The notes under the pieces: model-generated
The model's input: only the letters and a program-made list of their open reading frames with translations
Told to the model about the DNA's origin: nothing
Database searches by the model: none
Program-made: the position numbers and the translations under genes
DNA from: Strigamia acuminata
Taxonomy: Eukaryota; Arthropoda; Chilopoda; Geophilomorpha; Linotaeniidae
Direction of reading: 5' to 3'
Assembly (NCBI GenBank): GCA_949358305.1
Contig: OX442315.1
Span: 27,738,427 to 27,802,426, forward strand
Length of the DNA: 64,000 nt
Shown: positions 45,201-54,244 of the stretch, piece after piece
How positions within the stretch are numbered: position 1 is the stretch's first letter
Layout: every line of letters starts with the position of its first letter

Positions 45201-47147
45201 TCCCAACCGGGCTCTCCGAGCAGATTTGTGACTACGCGAAGAACAATGGGTACTTCTGTTCTTCAACACACAATTCCAGTTTTTGGTGCAGGACCCATGT
45301 CTCCAGCTCCACTTCATGGTATCGAGGTATTACCAACGACTGCCAGACAGACAGCTTTTATGTGGAGATATATCGGAGGAGATTCGCCGTGTGCTGGTTG
45401 GAAACGTGAAGAGCATCTCAGAAAGGATCAGAGACCCGGGAAAATTGACACCGATGTTTATTATTTCCCGGAACCGGATGTGCGACTGCGTTCCCGTAAA
45501 GACGTCGAAAAATATTGTCAGTTTAATCACATCGAGTACGATCCGGAGCTCTTCTTCTTTGGCAACATTGAATACACTTTGCCAACGATTCCTGGCCGAC
45601 ACGTGGCTCATCTCTGCCGAACCGAACCCGCATCTTTCGCCGAAATTCCGAAATTCGACGATGCTCCGAAATGGAGAGAAGCAATCGCAGAGGAACTCGG
45701 AACTTTTGAAGAGCGAGAGGTTTATGTTGAAGTACCGAAGCCGCCAGACACAACGATCCTCGGGTGCAAGTGGATCTTCAAGTTGAAATCTGACGCCGCT
45801 GGCAAGATTACTCGTTATCGCGCCCGCCTTGTCGCTCAAGGCTTCCGACAAACTCTCGGCGTCGACTACGATGAGGTTTTCAGCCCCGTAGTGAACTTTG
45901 TGCTCATTCGGATGTTCTTTTGTTTGCTCGTCGTTCTCCGAGGTTGGAAAGACGCGCACCTCGACGTGAAGTGCGCCTACCTTTACGGTGAGCTCGAGCA
46001 TAAGGTGTACATGCGCATCCCGGCTGGGGCAACCTGTACAAATCCGAACAACGTCTGGCTACTCATAAAATCCCTTTACGGTCTGCACCAGTCGGGAAGA
46101 CAGTGGTTTGAAAAGCTCGACGAAACGCTTCGATCTCTCGGATTCCGCAAACTTCCTGGCTGCAATTGCGTGTACATGTTTGGATCTTCGGCGCTAATGT
46201 TAGTCTACGTGGACGATATCGTTCTATTCTACGCAACTGACTCCGTTCTCGACCGTCTCATCACTCTGATTAGCACCAAGTTCCAGATTGTTAATCTGGG
46301 ACCCATCACGAAACTACTCGGGGTTGAGTTCATTCGTGACGCTGGCAAAACATTCATCAGCCAGCGAACGTACATCGCAAAGATCATAAAGAAGTTCGGC
46401 ACCGTTACTAATAACCTCGTCAAGGTTCCAGTCACTCCGGGGACCATGCTCACAAAAGGACCCACAGAAAACCTAATCGATTTCCCATATCGATCCCTTA
46501 TTGGATCTCTGTTATTTTTGGCCTCTCGAACTCGCCCCGACATCCTGTACTCGGTGATATTCCTTTCACAATTCAACACCTGTTATACGCAAGCTCACAT
46601 CAAGGCTTTGCTTCAAGTGCTGCAGTACGTGTCTAACACAGCGGACTACTGCATTGAACTATCGGGATGTTCGACTGGACTTTTGTGGGCATACACCGAC
46701 GCGTCGTGGGCATCGGACACCGCTACTTCACTCAGCTTCGGAGGATACATTTGTTATATCGGGAACACGCCAATTGGGTGGTCTTGCCGCAAGCAAACCA
46801 CAGTCGCCTGTTCGACTATGGAGGCCGAATTTCTTGCCCTAGTCGACACGGTCAAGGAGCTTTATTGGCTGCATCATGTATACTCCGAATGTTCGATACT
46901 CGACCGCGTTCCACGACCCGTCATCTACTCCGACGCACTTGCCGCTATCCAATTCACCGCGAATGACGTCGAGAACAGTAAGACGAAGCACATTCGCGTT
47001 AAGTTCCATTGGCTGCGGGAGTGGTATTCGGCGGGACGTTTCGAGCTCAAAAAGGTGCCCGGCGACCTCAACGTCGCCGACATATTCACCAAGTGGCTCG
47101 GTTCGGAACGACTTCGATCACTCATCTCGCGAATCTTCCGACTCTAA
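42237..47147 (+). CDS. gag-pol: Element B gag-pol polyprotein
   Basis: I use the ATG at 42237 (MQKVSDPTSGRVPV), the first in this frame near the Gag start. Domains: copia-type Gag (NYDSWQRSMRMLL), CCHC knuckle CFNCQELGHYANKC (about 42,933-42,972), protease with DCGA rather than the usual D(S/T)GA (about 43,199), a long Pro/Ser/Thr spacer, integrase (WHSRLGHLH...CNDC; D-D-E in MDVWGP, RSDRGGEF, NGTAERIN), a second Ser/Pro-rich spacer, reverse transcriptase with YVDD (about 46,206) and RNase H (TDASWA, TMEAEF, C-terminal TKHIRVKFHW). About 1,636 codons, longer than typical copia because of the spacers. No interruption is seen. Confidence 0.92.
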   Translation: MQKVSDPTSGRVPVLAVGNYDSWQRSMRMLLKAEGLWHHVTETEEVEYLKTTSEKEKVKYQRKKDKALGLIYCFVSEAKKSALDNCDTPKQSWDKLAQIYAPSSRARQAAMRWDFLALRLGPNEEMADFIARVDYHASQLKSVGEPVSDVHHSYQYLHRLPPEYSQASFAIYHWPDDQFIPDKVSEQLLSEYMRLKSIHTNNSQSASAHTSNTGQSRRNQSRPPRDISTVRCFNCQELGHYANKCPHQKGDGQNRQAPAAQVQRSSRSKSRRSNKNASKPEDPKPRGSSRPRRDANFFVNCPQIIERPIAHFMQSNEWIIDCGATDHISHIRSWFSDFEQITPFDIELGQGKSKVTGRGNVRLQTSIDNCDCFVTLHNVLFAPNFEANLVSVSKIDRNKFHIDIYDGEVNVYQSDIRSSVLRAKEKAGLYYVDGLCVTPAIATTVSPTLQPAPTTPVKMLVTSEVDFEPIPKPKKKSKTKTEHMTDFRIELPSLDVVNQIPTPTPTNPLSNLSPTQAQLPPSVPSYSDVIQSIPTSSIPKTSSPPKKETVAAAASRKDATGLWHSRLGHLHTKSMRLLATNDQVYGMEPAEVSKELACNDCRLAKSIRKSHKPDLNPISTKALDLLHMDVWGPSETTSIGGARFVFTIIDDATRYCWITPMAQKSQVFGIFKDFVTRIECVASTRVKAIRSDRGGEFMSNEFLDYLREKGIEGQRTNPNSPAMNGTAERINRTMAENVRAVLNETKFPDALWAELAVTFAYIKNRSPHSRLNNQVPYILWRQRALSLRHLRRIGSKCWVHFTAPGRKKLQMRAWEGYVVGYAVGTRGYRIWNPLDDKITESCHVRIDERISYRRSIRNGNGNHQSTFEFPVENVQNFPQSTVSFDENIQYLDWPKGSDSEDEHSSSDDESEMPPLEESSSSAASAQFMTPERQLLEACALRLPSSDSNLGDDTDREVDDIDEVSLVPMSTYTSPHVSPQTSPQTSPPLSQPGSPSRFVTTRRTMGTSVLQHTIPVFGAGPMSPAPLHGIEVLPTTARQTAFMWRYIGGDSPCAGWKREEHLRKDQRPGKIDTDVYYFPEPDVRLRSRKDVEKYCQFNHIEYDPELFFFGNIEYTLPTIPGRHVAHLCRTEPASFAEIPKFDDAPKWREAIAEELGTFEEREVYVEVPKPPDTTILGCKWIFKLKSDAAGKITRYRARLVAQGFRQTLGVDYDEVFSPVVNFVLIRMFFCLLVVLRGWKDAHLDVKCAYLYGELEHKVYMRIPAGATCTNPNNVWLLIKSLYGLHQSGRQWFEKLDETLRSLGFRKLPGCNCVYMFGSSALMLVYVDDIVLFYATDSVLDRLITLISTKFQIVNLGPITKLLGVEFIRDAGKTFISQRTYIAKIIKKFGTVTNNLVKVPVTPGTMLTKGPTENLIDFPYRSLIGSLLFLASRTRPDILYSVIFLSQFNTCYTQAHIKALLQVLQYVSNTADYCIELSGCSTGLLWAYTDASWASDTATSLSFGGYICYIGNTPIGWSCRKQTTVACSTMEAEFLALVDTVKELYWLHHVYSECSILDRVPRPVIYSDALAAIQFTANDVENSKTKHIRVKFHWLREWYSAGRFELKKVPGDLNVADIFTKWLGSERLRSLISRIFRL

Positions 47148-47335
47148 AATTATCGACATTCCTGATTTATTTACCCGACATCGAGGATCATCGAGTTCCA
47201 GTGGGAATATTCGGGCTTCCGTAGAGTTCTTCAATGACAGTACCCGGCTCGGTGATTCGAACTTTATTGTTTATATTTTCTCGTAACACACTGTAATTCC
47301 AGTACTCGTTCTGTATTTCCCCGAACCTATTTACA

Positions 47336-47349
47336 TCGAAGGGGGGATT
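47336..47349 (+). other. Element B polypurine tract
   Basis: GAAGGGGGGATT directly before the 3' LTR. Confidence 0.65.
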
Positions 47350-47894
47350 TGTTGGTCTACGGACCGTGTTTGTAGTCAATGTAAGACAGATTCGGCTTGT
47401 ATTATCATTTTACCAGTGTATTTCTCAATTATTGCTTATTTACCGATCTTTTAAGTTGTTTATTATATTTTGGTCATTTAGCCATTGTTTATGTACTTTA
47501 GCATGAGGCACCATGCATTTGTTAGTTTTGGAAGTTACTTTGACTATTTTCCTAATTTGTAATGTTGTATTGCGACACAAGGTGTCGCTTCTCACACTCT
47601 CTCGAGTCCAAGATGGCGCTGCACATGGTGTTGCTTGCCCATCCTTTTTCCCAACCTGATTTGGACCACTATGTAAGATATTTTGTTTATATTAAATCAT
47701 TTTATTATTTGTATATGCTATTTGCATCATTCCACGGCATATAAGTGCTTGTGCACGGCCGTATCTTGCTCGAAACATTTTCGGCGCGAGTATTCTGCGC
47801 GCGAGTATTTGCGAGCACTCTCCGAGTCGGTTTCCGACTCCGTTTTCGATTTTTCGCTCGTAATTTCGAGCTAATTTCCTCCTCCTCTGCTGCA
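47350..47894 (+). repeat. Element B 3' LTR
   Basis: 545 bp, as the 5' copy, followed by the second AAATT. Confidence 0.95.
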
Positions 47895-50027
47895 AAATTC
47901 GCGATTCAAGTCGGGAAGAGGGATGGTTTTGGTGTCGATTAGCATTTGTTTGATTTTGTCAAACGCTGCTTTGCAATGGCTGGTCCAGTTAAATTTGATT
48001 TCGGGGTCTTTCGGCGGGTCCTCCTTTGGATTTATTTTCTGGACAGTCTTTAAAAGATCGGTGATTGGGGCCGCGACTTCCGCTAAATGTGGCAGGAGTC
48101 GGCCGAAGAAATTTACCATTCCTAAAAAACGTTGTACCCCTTTCACGTCCGTAGGTGCTGGAAAATCGGTGATTGCTCGTACTTTCTTTGGGTCTATGGA
48201 TAAGCCATTGACTCCAACTTTGTATCCAAGAAACGCAAGTTCTTTCCGGCAAAACTGGCTCTTTCCGGGGTGTATGTGGAGTCCGGCTTCTGCTAAACGA
48301 CGTATTACTTCGTCGATATGTCCGATGTGTTCGTCAAAAGTCTGGGAAACAATAATAATATCGTCCAGGTAGGCCCAGGCGTATTTATGTAGCGCGTCGC
48401 CCAAAACTTTCTCGATTAATCGTTGAAATGTTGCCGGGGCATTTACCAGCCCAAATGGCATGACATTAAACATCAATCGGCCCATCGGGGACCAGAAAGC
48501 GGTTTTTTCTTTGTCTTCGTCACGGAGTTCGACCTGCCAATATCCTTTCGACAGATCCATCGTTGTTACCCATTTAAATGGGGCCAATTCTCGAAGAATA
48601 GCTTCGATTGATGGCATCTGGACGGGGTCGATAACGGTAATGGCGTTTAGAGGTCGATAGTCGATACACAGTCTGGGTTCCGATCCTGCGCGCATGACGA
48701 GCACGATTCTCATCGCATATTCTCCTAATGCCTCGGACACTATCCCCTTGTCCAGCAAGTCCTGACAGATCGTCTTGACGATTTCGCGTTTCTGGGGGTT
48801 CATGCCCTTGAATGGAACTCGTACTGGTTTATCCGTACTTAATTCTATTTCGTGTTTTACGTAATTCGTCTTTCCCGGTTCTTTAGTCAGGATTTTTCGA
48901 TGTTTTTGTAGCATTTCTTCAAGTAATTTAGTCTGGGTTTCTCCTAGGTTCGCGTCCATGGCCAGATTGTGAGCCAAATTGTCTTCTTGGAGTCGGGCGT
49001 TAAAAGATTTGAAATCGTAATCTTGCACGAATTGCTTCAAATTTCCGCCTTTCCATTCGTCCTCTTCGTCGTTTGAATCTAGGAGTTCGGTAGGTATTGT
49101 CATTAGTCGGGGGTCCTCGCGTTTGTCGATATAGTTCCAGGACCTCGTTATGGGGTTTGGCTGGATCTCCATTATGGCCATGATGTCCATACCCAAGAGT
49201 AGGACCGTGTCGTAGGTTGGTAAAACGATGAAAGGATGGGTGATTATGCCACCCTCCCATTTGACTTTTGTTGTTAGTACCCCTACTGGTCGCACTTCTC
49301 CAGCAGCGGTTTTTACGGCCACATTTTCGCTTATTCCCCGTAGTTTGTCGCGTTGTTTTTTGTCCAACGACTCGTATAGATCTGAAGAGATAAAGGACCG
49401 GTCGGCTCCCGAATCCAACAAACCGATGAATTTTTTGTCGTTAAACTTGATTGTTAACATTGCGAGTGAGTCCTTCCGCTCTTTAGCCAAATTACAATGT
49501 AAAATGCGTTTCTTTCGAGGTGGGGCCTCCTCGTAGGCGTGAGGTAATTCTTGGAATGTTTCGGCTATTTTTTCGCCGTCCGCCGTATTAGTGGTTGGGC
49601 CACTATATTCGCGTTTTTCTGTGGTGAAGTAAGCCGTAGTGAAATAAACGACCTTTTTCTGTAATTCTTTTATTTGTTTTTCTAACCAATTGGTGTTTAT
49701 CCATTTGGCTTTTAATTCGTCTTCCGAACTTGAGTCGCTAATTTCTTTATTATTTGTTTCAATTTCTTTCGATTTTTTCTCTTTTAATTTGAGTTTTAAT
49801 TTGACTACTTCTTCCGTAATTACTTCGTTAATTGCCTGGTTAATTGTCGTATTCGTGGTAAATTTTGGGGTTTGGTCTTCCGGGCGTGCAGACAGATTTA
49901 TTATTTTTTCTCTGTCTGCTTTAACCAGTTTTTTGTCAGTTCTTCGAATTTGGCTGTTAGCTTTTCTAACAATGCGTCGTTTTTGGCGGCTTCCTTCTCC
50001 TCCTTCCTCTTTTTTCGTTTTGGACAA
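47895..50027 (-). CDS. pol: Element A pol, protease-reverse transcriptase segment
   Basis: Minus-strand pol from the gag overlap to the element B insertion. It overlaps the gag end by about 125 bases in the -1 frame. No pol-specific ATG is evident (the first frame codon is a TTG at 50027), so production by -1 frameshifting is likely. Domains: aspartic protease with LLDSGADRSFI (about 49,420), RT with LCIDYRPLN, TTMDLSKGYWQ, MPFGLVNAPATFQ and the catalytic YLDD (about 48,370), then the connection region up to the insertion. Removing the insertion and one AAATT leaves the frame continuous into the RNase H segment at 40,792, so pol was intact before B arrived. Confidence 0.9.
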
Positions 50028-52441
50028 TCTCTTCTCCAGTGTCCCACCTCGTTACAGTAATTACAAGGTTTTGTGGTGGAGTTATCTGTTTTCGGGTACG
50101 GTCGTCTCACGAACTCTTTTTTCTCGTAGGGTTTTTCGCTTTTTGGGTTGTGGTGCTCCGTTTTATTCGCGGTCTTCATTCGGGGTCGGTAGGTGGGGGC
50201 GATTTCTTTCCCCATGTTAGCGTGGAGAATCTCTTCTTCTTGTTGGCTATCGCTGGTATCCCCTCCTGAGTTTTGCTCGGAGTTATTTTCTTCACTTTCC
50301 CTCCCTTCTTCGAGATTAGTTGCGTCGGAGTTCGTACTGGCTCTGTAAGCTTTTGGAGCCGGTATCGGGTTCGAGGCGGTTTTATCGTTCGCCTTTTTCT
50401 GGGGTGCGGCCTCGATTTCTCCGTTTAGGAAGCTACGCGACTGGATTAGTCTTCCTGCGTCATGATTTTTCGCATGAATCCGTTGTATGCGGAGCTGCGT
50501 TTGTGTTCTTTGCTCGGGCGTCAGGGCTTCCGTATAACGGTCGTCCACTTCTTCGTGATACTCGTTTACAAATTTCAATAGTTGTTCGAAACTGTCGGCT
50601 GTCGGCGCGTTCATGTCTCTCAGTACTTTCTTCGAAGTGTCGTTTAATCCCTTTTCGAAGATTACGTTCTGTGCATATTCGTCAAGTGGCGTATCCAACT
50701 CGTTGAACAGACTTTTGGCTCGTCGGAAATAGGCTCGTAATTCTTCTCCTGCGGCTTGCTGCATGAGACTGACTCTCTGCCTAATTTCTTTTTGCGTCTC
50801 GCCGTACTGACTGTTGAAAGCGACGACAAATTGCTCCCAAGTTTTCAATTTTGCTTCCACGTACCAGGCTCGAGCTTCCCCTACTAACATTTCTGGCAAA
50901 CCCTTCGCCACCATCTCGTCGGGTTCGGCTCCGAGCCGCGAAATGGTGAGTGCCACTTCGTCGAGGAATTTATTCCCGGCTCTCCAAGTCCCGTCGAATC
51001 TCATTAGCCGCAGCTGTGACCATTTTATGTTTCGGTCTTTTTGTTCTAAGGCCCATTGATCGGCAGAATACTTTCGAAGAAGGCTCTCGTTCTGCCTTGG
51101 TCGATTTCTTAGATTTCGGTTTTGATTGATTTGGGAGTCGGCGCGTGCCCGCTCCTCGAGTGCTCTCAATCTAGCTTCCATTATGGGATCGGCTTGGTAT
51201 TGGTTCCCACAGTTCGGGGACGCGGCTCCATTTTGTGGCGCGAATCGGTTGAAATTATCGTTGGTCGAGTTTGGGTCAGTCAAGGTCGGTGTTGTCGAGT
51301 TTAGCTGGGATTCGGTTAGTTGTGTTCCGGGGGGGAAAATTCCATTTATGGCTGTTCCATTTAGGATCCCGTTCTTCTGTCCGATCAAAATTGTCGACTT
51401 TCTTCCGCCGTAGAGTTGCGATTTTAGTCTTGCGGCTTCTCGGTCGGCTTCGTTGGCGGCTTGTATTTTAATTCTTTCCGCCTCGTTTGCTGCGTCGACG
51501 TTGGCTTGTACCGTCTGGATATCTTCGAGGCTTGGCATTGCCAACCTGTTCCGTCCTTGCTGGTTTCTTAGCTGATTTTGTTGATTTATCAGTCTAATCA
51601 TCTCTGCGTTAGGATCCTTTGGCGTTTGACTGGTGTGGCCAGCCCTAGTAGCGAAGGATTGTGAGATTGCCCACGACTGTTGACCCTTATTATTTCGGCG
51701 ATCCTGTTGGAAAGCTTCCAGAAATTCGTTCTGGATTTCGACTGGCTCGTCCACTATACTATCCCATCCTTTAACGTTGATCCCTTTCGAGCTGAGGGAA
51801 TCGGCCTCGCTTTCGTCGTCGGCGTCGGACGTTCGGGTGGAATCGTAGGAGTCCGTCAATTGATTATTTGTTTTTTGACGTTTTACGCTTTTTCGACCCC
51901 TTCTAAGGGCTCGTTTCTCCGCTCGTTCTTTGGCAAGACGAATGATCATGTTCATCTGTGCCAGCGGGTCCCCTTCTTCATCGTAAGGGATTCCCTCCAG
52001 TCGAGCGAGTTCATACGCTTCCTTACAGCTATCGATTTGGGATTTCTTCGAATTATAACCGTGCGTGATCGTGATACGATTACTCTGGTGATTATCCCGA
52101 TTGTCGAATAGGTTATACCCGTTCTGACTTTGTCCGGATTCTTCCTCCTCTTCTTCGACTTCTTCTTCGATTCGCTGATTTATCGGCGTTTTATTGGTTG
52201 GGTTTTTGCTAGCGGGTACTTTACTAGCCGGCGTTTTTTCGGTCGGCACATTCTCGGGTGGTTTTTCCGCGTGGTTTTCGTTGACTGGTGTATTTCCAGT
52301 CGTTTTTTCCCTCGTCGGCTCCGGTGGCTGCTTTTCTAACGCTGGACTAGCTAATGCTTCGGCCCTTGCCTTGGCGGATTCCATGGCTTTTCTTCGGGCG
52401 CTTGCGGTTGAAGGGTTTCGATTTTTCCCGCTTTTCGTCAT
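49901..52441 (-). CDS. gag: Element A Gag
   Basis: ATG at 52441 (MTKSGKNRNPSTASARR), 85 bases inside the 5' LTR; stop at 49901; 846 codons, long for gypsy Gag. The N-terminal third is low-complexity (Pro/Thr/Lys, a Glu run, then Gln/Asn-rich). The retrotransposon Gag core lies around LRLMRFDGTWRAGNKFLDEV and ARAWYVEAKLKTWEQFVVAF. One CCHC knuckle, CNYCNEVGHWRRDC, sits near the C-terminus (about 50,030-50,070), followed by a very basic Lys/Arg stretch. The last codons before the stop form an A6 run (GAG AAA AAA TAA), a possible slippage site for the -1 shift into pol. Confidence 0.9.
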   Translation of the reverse strand: MTKSGKNRNPSTASARRKAMESAKARAEALASPALEKQPPEPTREKTTGNTPVNENHAEKPPENVPTEKTPASKVPASKNPTNKTPINQRIEEEVEEEEEESGQSQNGYNLFDNRDNHQSNRITITHGYNSKKSQIDSCKEAYELARLEGIPYDEEGDPLAQMNMIIRLAKERAEKRALRRGRKSVKRQKTNNQLTDSYDSTRTSDADDESEADSLSSKGINVKGWDSIVDEPVEIQNEFLEAFQQDRRNNKGQQSWAISQSFATRAGHTSQTPKDPNAEMIRLINQQNQLRNQQGRNRLAMPSLEDIQTVQANVDAANEAERIKIQAANEADREAARLKSQLYGGRKSTILIGQKNGILNGTAINGIFPPGTQLTESQLNSTTPTLTDPNSTNDNFNRFAPQNGAASPNCGNQYQADPIMEARLRALEERARADSQINQNRNLRNRPRQNESLLRKYSADQWALEQKDRNIKWSQLRLMRFDGTWRAGNKFLDEVALTISRLGAEPDEMVAKGLPEMLVGEARAWYVEAKLKTWEQFVVAFNSQYGETQKEIRQRVSLMQQAAGEELRAYFRRAKSLFNELDTPLDEYAQNVIFEKGLNDTSKKVLRDMNAPTADSFEQLLKFVNEYHEEVDDRYTEALTPEQRTQTQLRIQRIHAKNHDAGRLIQSRSFLNGEIEAAPQKKANDKTASNPIPAPKAYRASTNSDATNLEEGRESEENNSEQNSGGDTSDSQQEEEILHANMGKEIAPTYRPRMKTANKTEHHNPKSEKPYEKKEFVRRPYPKTDNSTTKPCNYCNEVGHWRRDCPKRKKRKEEKEAAKNDALLEKLTAKFEELTKNWLKQTEKK

Positions 52442-52526
52442 TTTGATAGTTTGCAAATGTCAAACCGTAAGATATGTTTATTTAAAATAGTCTGATTAGT
52501 CAAACTATCCCGGACAGACCCCCACG
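52442..52526 (-). promoter_or_regulatory. Element A primer-binding site and short leader
   Basis: On the coding strand the LTR end ACA is followed, after two bases, by TGGGGGTCTGTCCGGGAT. This matches 15 of 18 bases of the well-known tRNA-Pro primer site; the mismatches fall in the acceptor stem, so the exact tRNA is uncertain. The leader is only about 85 bases. Confidence 0.5.
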
Positions 52527-53137
52527 TGTCGTAACCTTGGTTTCCGGTAAATAAACTTACACAATATCTTACTAATAACACCCTTTATTTCACACTTGTA
52601 ATAATACAATAATGATACTTAACAATGTGGTCTCGGATCCTTGTTGGCGGATACGATTTGTTGCTGCACGGCAGTCTTACACGTGGCTTCTACTGTTGTC
52701 TAGGGTAATGGCGTCTGGCAAAACACGTGTTCGCAAACGCTTCGCTTCGGGAGATATTACAATCGTAGTATTGCTACGATAATATCTGTGACTCTGATTT
52801 ATAGATGTAATTGGCAACGGGCATCGATCCTCTATCAATCCGGTAAAACGGCCTGACGGTGAGGTGGTGATGCTAATGTTGCTCTGGTATCTATAAAGTG
52901 GGGGTTTCCGGTCAGACACGGGTTTAAATAGTGGCTGGACCGGAAATGACGTATTTGCATAAATTCGGGGAATTATGCAAATCTATGACGTTGTCACGTC
53001 AGTCCCGCAGAAACGGTAAAACTAGTATAGCTAGTTTTCCCGCAATAATTTGACAATCATTTTACTATCAATATTAAAATTACTATTTATTAGGTTATGA
53101 TTAATTAAAACACTTTTGTGACCTCGTGGTCACCACA
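52527..53137 (-). repeat. Element A LTR, 5' copy (right)
   Basis: 611 bp, matching 28753-29363, including the octamer/CRE-like cluster (from about 52,944) and both hairpins. Confidence 0.92.
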
Positions 53138-53430
53138 AACATAAGGTAAGTGGATGTGATATCGGTTGAAAGCCAAGTTCAATTAAGTTATCCATATATA
53201 TTTGAACAAATTTAAAAATTGAAACCTGGTCTAAACATTCTCGTGAGCGTATCCTGAAGAAACCGTCATATTCGCTCGATCATTGAAATGATCTTTTTTT
53301 AATGGTCAAATAAAGGTTTAGTTAAGTTTGACACTAAAATTACAACAAACAATTCATTTACATAGCGTAAATAGAAGAACTTGTCTTCTGGTCACCCAAC
53401 CAAACCGAATTGAACCGAAAATACTGAATG
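53138..53430 (-). pseudogene. Relic of a tamo 3' coding end (unit 2)
   Basis: Bases 53,138-53,175 align with the last codons of tamo-2 around its stop (compare 55,030-55,065). 53,190-53,290 aligns with an internal part of the tamo last exon (compare 25,570-25,680; shared blocks such as GAAGAAAC and CTCGAT). The zinc-finger coding part between them is missing. There is no open frame of note. The left edge abuts the element A LTR. The interval also contains a short A7 run that could be the remnant of a poly(A) tail. Confidence 0.5.
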
Positions 53431-53999
53431 TTAAGAAAGAAATGTTCGTACGAAGTCACAAATTTTCTTTCGACAAAACGGACAATCCTTCAAACTGGGC
53501 ACACACTTGCGACAGCAAAGGAAATGCCCACAGGGTAAAAAAAACAACACCAATTTCTCCGTCCATGCAAATCTTGCACAGCCTCATTTCCCTCAAATTT
53601 CTGATCTCTTCCTCTATTGACTTACTTGTTAGCCCCAGATTGCGTAAAACCTTTCAAAGAACTCGAAAGGTGAATAAAATCCATGCACGCTTCCTTCAAC
53701 GCGTTCGCATCGTCATACGGCTTTCCGGTCAATTTGATTTTCTTTGCCATAACCTGTTTGATGATGTCCCGATCGAGTCCAATTTCCAAAGCTGCTTTTA
53801 CGACCGTCGTGTTCATACATATCAAAACTTCCCCAGATGTATCGTGTTTATTATAACTATTATCAACATTAGTGGCTCTAGTATCATTCGGTTGACTTAA
53901 TGATTTATTTGTATTACTCAAATCATCCAAATTAAGAGCCGAGACCGAGATACTTGCTTCCAGTTCCCTCAATAATTCTAGCGCCTCTGCCAATTCAAC
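53431..53999 (-). pseudogene. Broken tamo-IAP chimera (tamo linker plus UBA-RING of an IAP)
   Basis: After a splice acceptor at about 54,000 the minus strand reads VELAEALELLRE, like the first tamo exon, then EASISVSALNLDDLSNTNKS, like the linker of the tamo last exon; tamo exons 2-4 are missing between them. From about 53,830 it reads as the UBA domain of an inhibitor-of-apoptosis protein (VKAALEIGLDRDIIKQ) and then its RING finger (LREMRLCKICMDGEIG; Cys/His residues continue in a shifted frame to the typical VRTFLS end, stop at 53,431). Two lesions break it: a tandem 4-bp duplication AAGTAAGT (53,620-53,627) between UBA and RING, and an 8-base A/T homopolymer (53,537-53,544) one base too long inside the RING. 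The second could be a sequencing error; the first is unlikely to be. No BIR domain is present. Confidence 0.65.
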
Positions 54000-54244
54000 C
54001 TATAAAAGAGAAAACAACGATGTAATATTGCTAGGAAATATACAAATATGGATAAAACATTAGATTAAATGTACTCGGGATTCAGCTCACTTATACTGAT
54101 TTCATTGGTGTGGGCAGTATTTAAGTAGTAGTTATTTTAAAACAATTGGTAAGTGTGGAATTAAATTAGCTTACATTTTGATTAGTGTTTGTTGAAACTT
54201 CAAATTCTTAATCTAATGTTTAATTAAAAATAAGTTGTGAAAAT

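Larger units (their letters stand above)
40793..47894 (+). mobile_element. Element B: copia-type (Ty1) LTR retrotransposon, intact
   Basis: 7,102 bp flanked by 545-bp LTRs, TGTTGG...TGCA (40793-41337; 47350-47894), with the 5-bp target duplication AAATT (40788-40792; 47895-47899). A long leader precedes a single gag-pol ORF with integrase before RT. A good primer site and polypurine tract are present. It lies inside pol of element A, in opposite orientation, at the RT/RNase H boundary. LTRs look identical and the ORF is open, so it is a recent and possibly competent copy. Confidence 0.95.
28753..53137 (-). mobile_element. Element A: gypsy-type (Ty3) LTR retrotransposon holding two nested copia elements
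   Basis: A 611-bp direct repeat, beginning TG and ending CA on the coding strand, flanks the region (28753-29363 and 52527-53137), with a 4-bp target duplication AACA on both sides (28749-28752; 53138-53141). On the minus strand the order is 5' LTR, primer site, gag, pol (protease, RT, RNase H, integrase), third ORF, polypurine tract, 3' LTR. That domain order with integrase last is the Ty3/gypsy type. Subtracting the two guests and their duplicated target bases leaves about 11.4 kb, long for this group because of the 0.8-kb-codon third ORF. The two LTRs look identical, so insertion was recent, but pol is now interrupted twice and this copy cannot make full Pol. Confidence 0.92.

Noticed and set aside
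33057-47894. Idea that elements B and C are one duplicated family
   Set aside because: Their LTRs differ in length and sequence (545 vs 308 bp), primer sites differ and the proteins are only distantly alike.
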